Source of the DNA: Streptomyces fungicidicus
GTDB lineage: Bacteria > Actinomycetota > Actinomycetes > Streptomycetales > Streptomycetaceae
Length of the DNA: 64,000 nt
Direction: 5' to 3'
Assembly: GCF_003665435.1 (NCBI RefSeq)
Contig: NZ_CP023407.1
Coordinates: forward strand, 2,356,001 to 2,420,000
How positions within the stretch are numbered: the stretch's first letter is position 1; each line of letters starts with the position of its first letter. A model generated the notes under the pieces. The model saw only the letters and a list, made by a program, of their open reading frames with translations. It made no database searches and was not told the DNA's origin. Shown here piece by piece: positions 43,214 through 49,320 of this stretch. The position numbers were made by a program, and so were the translations under genes.

Positions 43214-43813
43214 GTGGAGAGTTTGGCGTCGCTGGTCGGCAGCCCTTGGATCTATGCGGTGGTGACCCTGTCGGTCCTGCTCGACGTCTTCCTCCCGGTC
43301 CTGCCCAGCGGAGTCCTGGTGATCACGGCGGCCACCGCGGCGGCCGCGGGCACCGCGACCGACGTGCCCGACATCCTGGTGCTGACGCTCTGCGCGGCCA
43401 CCGCCTCCGTCCTGGGCGACCTGGTCGCCTACCGCCTCGCCTGGCGCGGCGGCCCCCGTCTGGACAGGGCGATCGCCCGCTCCCGGCGGCTGAGCAGGGC
43501 GCAGCTGCGTCTCGGCGCGGCGCTGGCCCGGGGCGGCGGCGCGCTGGTGGTGCTCGCCCGTTTCGCCCCGGCCGGCCGCTCGGTCGTCTCCCTCGGCGCC
43601 GGCGCCGCCCGCCACCGCCCCCGCGACTTCCTCCCCTGGTCCGCCCTGGCGGGCCTGTGCTGGGCCGTGTACAGCGTGGCCCTCGGCTACTTCGGCGCCC
43701 ACTGGCTGGGCGCGACCTGGCTGGCCACGGCGGTCTCCGTGGGCGCCCTCTTCGCAGCCGGCGCCGGCGCCGCCTACCTCATGCGCCGCCCCCACCCCAC
43801 AGAAGCCTCCTGA
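43214..43813 (+). CDS. DedA-family membrane protein
   Basis: 199 residues from GTG 43214, with GGGGAG upstream. It has helices VTLSVLLDVFLPVLPSGVLV, a reentrant-type segment with ARFAPAGRSVVSLGAGAARH and a C-terminal pair of helices. It is shorter than typical DedA and has VLDVFLPVLPSG in place of the usual E-N-x-x-P-P-x-P-x-E, so acidic residues needed for proton-coupled lipid transport may be missing. A second, more canonical DedA gene is at 47.7 kb. Confidence 0.8.
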   Translation: MESLASLVGSPWIYAVVTLSVLLDVFLPVLPSGVLVITAATAAAAGTATDVPDILVLTLCAATASVLGDLVAYRLAWRGGPRLDRAIARSRRLSRAQLRLGAALARGGGALVVLARFAPAGRSVVSLGAGAARHRPRDFLPWSALAGLCWAVYSVALGYFGAHWLGATWLATAVSVGALFAAGAGAAYLMRRPHPTEAS

Positions 43814-43828
43814 CCCCACCCCCGCCCC

Positions 43829-44060
43829 CGCCAAGCTGCGGGCAGTCGTGCCGCTGGGGGCCCCGCCAAGCTGCGGGCAGTCGTGCCGCTGGGGCGGCAC
43901 GGGTGGGCGCAGGCGGCACCCCGCAAACGCCGGGCAGCGCAACACCCCCCGCCCAGCTGCGGCCGACCGCATCACTGCGACAGCACCCCCGCCAAGCCCC
44001 GGGCAGTCGCGCCGCCAGCACCCCGTGAGCGCCGGGCAGCGCGACACCCCCCGGCCAGCC
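43829..44060. repeat. Block of dispersed Streptomyces repeats in a convergent gap
   Basis: AAGCTGCGGGCAGTCGTGCC occurs twice (from 43833 and 43868). GGCACGGGTGGGCGCAGG and GCAAACGCCGGGCAGCGCAA follow, and a diverged GAGCGCCGGGCAGCGCGACA appears near 44027. The central 66 bp is almost identical to 22348-22413 inside the EcfT gene. No gene is seen here. Confidence 0.85.
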
Positions 44061-44078
44061 ACCACTCCGGCGCCGGCC

Positions 44079-44312
44079 CTACCCCGCCGCCCGCCGCGCA
44101 GCGCCCCCGCGCACCTCCAACCCCTCCAGCAACTCCGCCGTCGCCTCCGCGATCGCGTCCACCGCCCGGTCGAACACCTCCCGGTTGTGCGCGGCCGGCG
44201 CCCGGAACCCGGACACCTTCCGCACGTACTGCAGGGCCGCGGCCCTGATCTCCTCCTCCGTGGCCTCCTCGGGCTGCACGGGCGGACGCAGGGTCTTGAT
44301 ACTCCGGCACAT
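44079..44312 (-). CDS. DUF2277 domain-containing protein
   Basis: 77 residues from ATG 44312. The start MCRSIKTLRPP and then EEIRAAALQYVRKVSGFRAP are the defining DUF2277 sequences. The family is small, helical and of unknown function. Upstream on the other strand, 66 bp away, starts a short leaderless gene. Confidence 0.9.
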   Translation of the reverse strand: MCRSIKTLRPPVQPEEATEEEIRAAALQYVRKVSGFRAPAAHNREVFDRAVDAIAEATAELLEGLEVRGGAARRAAG

Positions 44313-44378
44313 GCCCCCAGTCTGACGCGCCCACCGAGTGACTCGCCACCCAAAATCGAACAGGCGTATGATTGCCGT

Positions 44379-44720
44379 GTGGCTGAGACCTATGACTTTC
44401 CGGGTGACCTCCTCGCCGGTCAGGAGGAACTGCATCAGGTCCGGGCCGAGCTGTCGGCCCTGCTGAGGCGGCTCCCCTGGTCGGTCGAGCCCCTCGACGG
44501 CTTCAGCGACGACAACGGCTGGCGCAAGATCGAACGCCCCGCCTCCCCCGGCTGGGACGACGACGAACAGGCCGAGGTGGAGAAGCTCCGGCAGCGGGAG
44601 CACGAGCTCGCGGTGTTCGTCAGCACCCACCGCTACTGGGCCGGATTCACCGGCGGCGACCGGGTGCACGCCCGCTCCCGGCTGAAGCACGCCCACAAGG
44701 GCCCGGAGGAGTCCCCGTAG
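44379..44720 (+). CDS. Conserved hypothetical protein, apparently leaderless
   Basis: 113 residues from GTG 44379 (VAETYDFPGDLLAGQEELHQ). TATGAT, close to the consensus -10, ends 6 bases before the GTG, so the transcript probably starts at the start codon. The protein is hydrophilic and helical with Trp-rich LLRRLPWSVEPLDGFSDDNG and RYWAGFTGGDRV. It has no transmembrane segment or known motif. It ends before a strong terminator shared with the convergent tRNA gene. The function is unknown. Confidence 0.75.
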   Translation: MAETYDFPGDLLAGQEELHQVRAELSALLRRLPWSVEPLDGFSDDNGWRKIERPASPGWDDDEQAEVEKLRQREHELAVFVSTHRYWAGFTGGDRVHARSRLKHAHKGPEESP

Positions 44721-44745
44721 GGGACCCGGACAGGGACGGCACGAC

Positions 44746-44784
44746 GGCCGAGGGCCCCCGGAGACTCTCCGGGGGCCCTCGGCC
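44746..44784. terminator. Bidirectional hairpin terminator
   Basis: A perfect 16-bp stem GGCCGAGGGCCCCCGG (44746-44761) with its complement at 44769-44784 and loop AGACTCT. It is placed between the 113-residue gene and the 3' end of the minus-strand tRNA-Val. Confidence 0.9.
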
Positions 44785-44788
44785 ACGG

Positions 44789-44860
<72 letters not shown>

Positions 44861-45091
44861 GCGCCCCGGGCACACGCCCGGGTCGAACCGACAGCCTACA
44901 TTGCCGGGCACACGGCCCGTCACACCCCCGCGGACCGCCGGGACCGCCGGCACCGCCGGGACCACCGGGGGATATCCCCACCCCGGATCCGCCAGCCGCC
45001 CGGATCCCCCGGCGGCCCCCCGCTCCGTACGGTCGAAGAGCGCTCGAACACCGTGGGTGAGCGCCCCGTCCGTCCCAGGGGGAGACCGTCC

Positions 45092-45889
45092 ATGACCCGC
45101 ACGACCCGCACGACCCGTACGACCCGCACCGCCCGGACCCGTGCCCTGGCCCTCGCCGGGGCCACCGCGGTACTCGTCGCGGGCCTGAGCGCCTGCGGGG
45201 CGTCGGCCGCCGACGACGACGATCCTGAGCACCGGTCCTTCGACCTGCCCGGCCGGACCCTCACCATCGACTCCGACGACTCCGCCCTGGAGATCGTCGC
45301 CTCCGAGGGGAACTCCCCGGGCCGGATCGAGGTCACCCGCTGGTTCCGGGGCACCGTCGCCATCGGCTCGGACCCGAAGGTCACCTGGACCATGGACGGC
45401 GACCGGCTGGTGCTGCGCGAGAAGTGCTCGGGCATCGTCGCCGACTGCGCCGCCAAGCACCGCATCGAGGTGCCCCGCGGAGTCTCCGTCAAGGTCGAGG
45501 AGAAAGACGGCAGCGTGCGGGCGCGGGGCTTCCGCGACGCGCTGAGCATCCGTACGACCGACGGGTCCGTCCATGTCACGGACTCCAGCGGGCCGCTGGA
45601 ACTGCGCACCGGTGACGGATCCGTGCGCGCCGAGGTCTCCTCGCGCACGGTGCGCACCCACAGCGGTGACGGCTCGGTGCGGCTCGAACTCGGCGCCGTG
45701 CCCGACCTGGTGGACTCCCGCAGCGGCGACGGTTCCCTGACCATCGGCCTGCCCCGCGCCTCCTACCGGGTGGACACCTCGACCGGCGACGGCGGCGAGG
45801 ACGTGTCGGTGCCCCGCGACGACTCGAGCTCCCATGTGGTGACCGCGCGGACCGGCGACGGCAATCTCACCGTCCGTACGGTGAACTGA
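45092..45889 (+). CDS. Lipoprotein with DUF4097-type beta-helix domain
   Basis: 265 residues from ATG 45092. The N-terminus is a microrepeat (TRTTRTTRTTRTART) encoded by repeated ACCCGCACG units. A hydrophobic segment with lipobox AGLSAC follows (Cys about 36). The rest has regularly spaced TGDGSVRAEV, SGDGSVRLEL, SGDGSLTIGL and TGDGNLTVRT repeats, the right-handed beta-helix pattern of DUF4097/bactofilin-like adhesin folds. It is probably on the outer face of the membrane. It lies 74 bp before the coiled-coil gene. Confidence 0.88.
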   Translation: MTRTTRTTRTTRTARTRALALAGATAVLVAGLSACGASAADDDDPEHRSFDLPGRTLTIDSDDSALEIVASEGNSPGRIEVTRWFRGTVAIGSDPKVTWTMDGDRLVLREKCSGIVADCAAKHRIEVPRGVSVKVEEKDGSVRARGFRDALSIRTTDGSVHVTDSSGPLELRTGDGSVRAEVSSRTVRTHSGDGSVRLELGAVPDLVDSRSGDGSLTIGLPRASYRVDTSTGDGGEDVSVPRDDSSSHVVTARTGDGNLTVRTVN

Positions 45890-45963
45890 CCGACCCGTGT
45901 CTTCGTCCTCCACCGGTGGGAGAATGTCATCGGGCCGGGCGAACGACAGTACGGGAGAGGGAT

Positions 45964-47394
45964 GTGACGGCGACACCAGCGCAGCCGTACTCGCCGTCGG
46001 AGCCACGCGTGCCGCGGGTGTCCCGTGCCGTGCCTCCCCCGCCACCGCGGACCCGTGTCCGCGGGGCCTCCGGGCCACTGCGTGACGTGCTCGCCCTGGT
46101 GGGGCTGCCGCTGGTGGCCGCGCTGGCACTGCCCGCGGCGTTCGCCGGCGGCGGCACGCGGCGCTGGTTCGGGGGACGGGCCGAGAACCAGCGGGCCGAG
46201 GCGCAGGCCGCCAAGGACGCGGCGGCCGCCGCCTTCTACGAGCTCGACACCGCCCAGCGCGACCTGCGCATCTCCGTCGAGACGATCAACGCCGTCGACT
46301 CCTCCCCCGCCGCCCGCCGCGCCGTCTCCGACTTCGAGGCGCTCGGCCGGCGCATCGACGAGGCCAGCCACCAGTACATCGAGGCCGTCGACGCCCACGA
46401 CCTCGACCGCGACGACCTGGAGGCGTCCGCCGCCTCCCGGGCCCGTGCCGAGCTGACCGCCGCCAAGGAGGAGCTCGGCCGGGTCAGGCAGGAGCTGGAC
46501 CGGTTCGCCGACGGGCTCGGCCCCCTCCTCGGCAAGGCCGAGACCCAGCTCGCCCGGCTCGCGCCCGCCGTCGAACGCGCCCGGCAGGCGCTGCTCGCCG
46601 CCTCCGAGTCCCTCGACACCGCACGCGGATCCGGTCTGAAGGCCGACGACCTCGCCGCCCGGCTCGCCGTGCTCTCGCCGGAACTGACCCGGCTGAACCA
46701 GGGAGCGGGGCAGCACGGCGTACCGCAGACCCTGGAGCGGGCCGAACGCGTCACCCGCGAGGCCGAGGCGATCCGCGTCGAGGCCGAACGGCTGCCGGAG
46801 CGGGCCGCCGAGATCGACCACCGACTGGTCTCCCTGCGCACCCGCGCCCAGGCCCTCACCACCCGCTCCGAGCAGGTCGAACCGGTGCTCAGCGAACTGC
46901 GCCGCCGCTTCACCGCCGCCTGCTGGCAGGACCTGCAGCACGTCCCCGACTCGGCCGCGGAGAACGTGGCTCGGGCGGAGGACCGGCTCGCCGAGGCCAG
47001 GAGGGCCCGCGAGGAGCAGCGCTGGGCGGACGCGACGGCTCTGCTGTCGACCGTGCGGGCGCTGCTGAACACGACCGACGAGGCCGTGTCGGCCGCCGGC
47101 GACCGGCTGCGGCGGCTGAACGCGGTGCAGAAGGACCCGGAGCGGGAGATCGAACGCACCCGGTTCGCCATCCGCGACGCCCAGCGTCTGGCCATGGCCG
47201 GCCGCAACACCCCCGAGCCGCGCCACGCCCGCCCCCTGGACGACGCCGTCGCCCGCCTGGACCGGGCCGTCGCCGGCCTGGAGGGCCGCCATCCCGACTA
47301 CTGGCACTTCCTGACGGAGACGGAGGAAGTACGGACGGCGGTGGGCCGGGTGGTGTCGCGGATCCGGGAGGAACGCGGCGGCGCCGCCCACTGA
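45964..47394 (+). CDS. Membrane-anchored long coiled-coil protein
   Basis: 476 residues from GTG 45964, with GGAGAGGG upstream. A Pro-rich N-terminus is followed by one hydrophobic segment (VLALVGLPLVAALALPAAFA, about 40-60). About 380 residues of heptad-like Ala/Glu/Arg/Leu sequence follow, with no Pro over long runs. A C-terminal helical motif reads GRHPDYWHFLTETEEVRTAV. No enzyme motif is seen. It could be a cell-division or envelope scaffold, but only the architecture supports this. The FmdB gene follows 31 bp downstream. Confidence 0.82.
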   Translation: MTATPAQPYSPSEPRVPRVSRAVPPPPPRTRVRGASGPLRDVLALVGLPLVAALALPAAFAGGGTRRWFGGRAENQRAEAQAAKDAAAAAFYELDTAQRDLRISVETINAVDSSPAARRAVSDFEALGRRIDEASHQYIEAVDAHDLDRDDLEASAASRARAELTAAKEELGRVRQELDRFADGLGPLLGKAETQLARLAPAVERARQALLAASESLDTARGSGLKADDLAARLAVLSPELTRLNQGAGQHGVPQTLERAERVTREAEAIRVEAERLPERAAEIDHRLVSLRTRAQALTTRSEQVEPVLSELRRRFTAACWQDLQHVPDSAAENVARAEDRLAEARRAREEQRWADATALLSTVRALLNTTDEAVSAAGDRLRRLNAVQKDPEREIERTRFAIRDAQRLAMAGRNTPEPRHARPLDDAVARLDRAVAGLEGRHPDYWHFLTETEEVRTAVGRVVSRIREERGGAAH

Positions 47395-47425
47395 CCGTCA
47401 CCGCCCGGCCGGTTAACCTGTGCCC

Positions 47426-47647
47426 ATGCCTCGTTACGAGTACCGCTGCCGGACCTGCGGCGACACCTTCGAACTGAGCCGTCCCATGGCCGAGTCCGCC
47501 GCCCCCGCCGCCTGCCCGGCGGGCCACGACGACACGGTGAAGCTCCTCTCCACGGTCGCGGTGGCCGGTACGGCCTCCGCTCCCGCCCCGGCGCCCCGCG
47601 CGGGCGGCGGGGGCGGCGGCTGCTGCGGCGGGGGCTGCTGCGGCTGA
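47426..47647 (+). CDS. FmdB-family zinc-ribbon protein with Cys/Gly tail
   Basis: 73 residues from ATG 47426. It starts MPRYEYRCRTCGDTFELSRP with a second metal pair in AACPAGHDD, as in FmdB/CxxC_CxxC_SSSS regulators. The tail GGGGGGCCGGGCCG adds four Cys and could bind extra metal. TAACCT ends 6 bases before the ATG, so the mRNA is probably leaderless. It is cytoplasmic with unknown partners. Confidence 0.9.
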   Translation: MPRYEYRCRTCGDTFELSRPMAESAAPAACPAGHDDTVKLLSTVAVAGTASAPAPAPRAGGGGGGCCGGGCCG

Positions 47648-47695
47648 CGGGCCGTCCTCAGGCTCCCTTCAGCTTCACGTTCCTAACGTGAGGGC

Positions 47696-48454
47696 ATGAC
47701 AGCCATCGCAGCGCGCACGATCACGGCGGCCGGGGGCGGCGACGCCGGACCGCAGTGGGTCAACGACCTCATGGACGCCATGGGCGCCCCCGGGGCCGGC
47801 CTCGCCATCGCGCTGGAGAACCTCTTCCCCCCGCTGCCCAGCGAGGTGATCCTGCCGCTGGCGGGCTTCGCCGCGAGCAGCGGGCGGATGAGCCTGCTCG
47901 CCGTGCTGCTGTGGACCACGGCGGGCTCGGTGGTCGGCGCGCTCGCGCTGTACGGGGTGGGCGCGCTGCTCGGCAGGGACCGGACGGTGGCGATGGCTGG
48001 GCGGCTGCCCCTGGTGAAGGTCTCCGACATCGAGAAGACGGAGGCCTGGTTCCTGCGGCACGGGCCGAAGGCGGTGTTCTTCGGCCGGATGATCCCGATC
48101 TTCCGCAGCCTCATATCGGTGCCGGCCGGCGTGGAGCGCATGCCGCTGCCGAAGTTCCTCGGCCTGACCACGCTGGGCAGCGCGATCTGGAACACCGCGT
48201 TCGTGCTCGCGGGGTACGCGCTGGGGGACAACTGGGCGCAGGTCACGGCCGTCGTCTCGGCGTACTCGAAGGTGGTGCTCGGCGTGGTGGCGCTGGCGGT
48301 GCCGGCGTTCGTGGTGCTGCGGCTGCTGCGCTCGGGCGGCGGCCGTCGCAGGCGGGCCGACGGGGAGTCCGCGTCCCCCGGCCACCGGGCGGACCCCGCC
48401 GCCGGAGCCGACGGCGACCGCTCCGACACGATGGTCCTCCGCCGTCACGGCTGA
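47696..48454 (+). CDS. DedA-family membrane protein
   Basis: 252 residues from ATG 47696. The DedA signature is intact: ALENLFPPLPSEVILPLAGF, then FFGRMIPIFRSLISVPAGVE with the conserved Arg residues. About five helices; the C-terminal 40 residues are charged and cytoplasmic. DedA proteins flip undecaprenyl phosphate or other lipids using the proton gradient. TAACGT ends 6 bases before the ATG, suggesting a leaderless transcript. A terminator separates it from the convergent HAD gene. Confidence 0.93.
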   Translation: MTAIAARTITAAGGGDAGPQWVNDLMDAMGAPGAGLAIALENLFPPLPSEVILPLAGFAASSGRMSLLAVLLWTTAGSVVGALALYGVGALLGRDRTVAMAGRLPLVKVSDIEKTEAWFLRHGPKAVFFGRMIPIFRSLISVPAGVERMPLPKFLGLTTLGSAIWNTAFVLAGYALGDNWAQVTAVVSAYSKVVLGVVALAVPAFVVLRLLRSGGGRRRRADGESASPGHRADPAAGADGDRSDTMVLRRHG

Positions 48455-48465
48455 CGGCGTACGCC

Positions 48466-48500
48466 CGGTACCCGCCCCTCCGGTCGAGGGGCGGGTTCCG
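48466..48500. terminator. Hairpin terminator between convergent DedA and HAD genes
   Basis: Stem ACCCGCCCCTC (48470-48480) and GAGGGGCGGGT (48486-48496), loop CGGTC, with some flanking pairing. It is placed 12-16 bp from both stop codons. Confidence 0.85.
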
Positions 48501-48507
48501 GACAGGC

Positions 48508-49320
48508 TCAGCGCGGTGCGCGCACCGTGTGGAGCAGCTCGCGCAGGATGCGTTCGCCGGCCAGGACACCGCGCTCGGGCAGTGCCCGTACCGCGGGGGC
48601 CGTCCAGTCGTCGTCGGCCAGTTCGCCGTGGCCGGGACGCCAGCTCCGGTCGGCGGCGAGGAGGAGGTCGGCGTCGAGGAGGGAGTCGCCGGCGGCGAGG
48701 GTGAGGTCGGCGCCGGTGCGGCGGACGACCTCGCGCATGGCGGCGCTCTTGGTGAGCGGCTTGGGCACGGCGTAGATCTTGCGGCCCTGGAGGGACACCG
48801 TCCAGCCGCGGTTCTCCGCCCACTCCCCGAGCTCCTTCACCCACTCCTCGGGCAGCAGCTCACGCTCGACGACGAGGTAGGCGAAGAGGTCCTCGGCGAC
48901 CCGGTGCTTGCGCACCCAGACCGGGTCGGCGGTCCGCAGCAGATGCTCCTGCACCTCGGACAGCGGGGCGCACTCGTCGGCCAGCCGGGCGAGGACCCGC
49001 GCGTGCCAGTCCCCGTCGGAGACGCCGTCGACCAGGAGGTGCCCGCCGTTGGCGCAGATCGCGTAGGCCGGGGCCGGGCCGGGGAGGTTGATGCGCTGGT
49101 ACTGCTTGCGGGTGCGGGTCGTCGTCGGCACGAACAGGGCGGCGTCACCGAGGTCGGTGAGGAGCCGGGCCGCGGTCTCCGTCATGTAGGACAGGGGCTT
49201 GCTCTCGTGGACCTCCACGCACAGCAGCCGGGGCGCCCGGGCGTCCGGCATGGTCAGGGCGAGGGCGGCCGCGGAGTAGATGAGCGTGCGGTCGAGGTCG
49301 CTGGCGACGATGACGGGCAT
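48508..49320 (-). CDS. HAD-family hydrolase of the Ter biosynthetic cluster
   Basis: 270 residues from ATG 49320, which shares one base with the upstream stop (TGATG). HAD motif I is VASDLDRTLIYS, then VPTTTRTRKQYQRI, a C2-type cap (about 85-190) with AICANGGHLLVDG, and motif IV AAGDSLLDADLLLAAD. Phosphatases of this Cof/SPP-like type are a fixed member of the Ter-linked gene set with a CitE-like lyase and the phosphoribosyltransferase. It probably dephosphorylates the product of that pathway. It is the last gene of the three-gene operon. Confidence 0.9.
   Translation of the reverse strand: MPVIVASDLDRTLIYSAAALALTMPDARAPRLLCVEVHESKPLSYMTETAARLLTDLGDAALFVPTTTRTRKQYQRINLPGPAPAYAICANGGHLLVDGVSDGDWHARVLARLADECAPLSEVQEHLLRTADPVWVRKHRVAEDLFAYLVVERELLPEEWVKELGEWAENRGWTVSLQGRKIYAVPKPLTKSAAMREVVRRTGADLTLAAGDSLLDADLLLAADRSWRPGHGELADDDWTAPAVRALPERGVLAGERILRELLHTVRAPR

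Noticed and set aside
43829..44060. CRISPR array
   Set aside because: Repeat units recur irregularly with no constant spacer length, and there are no cas genes.
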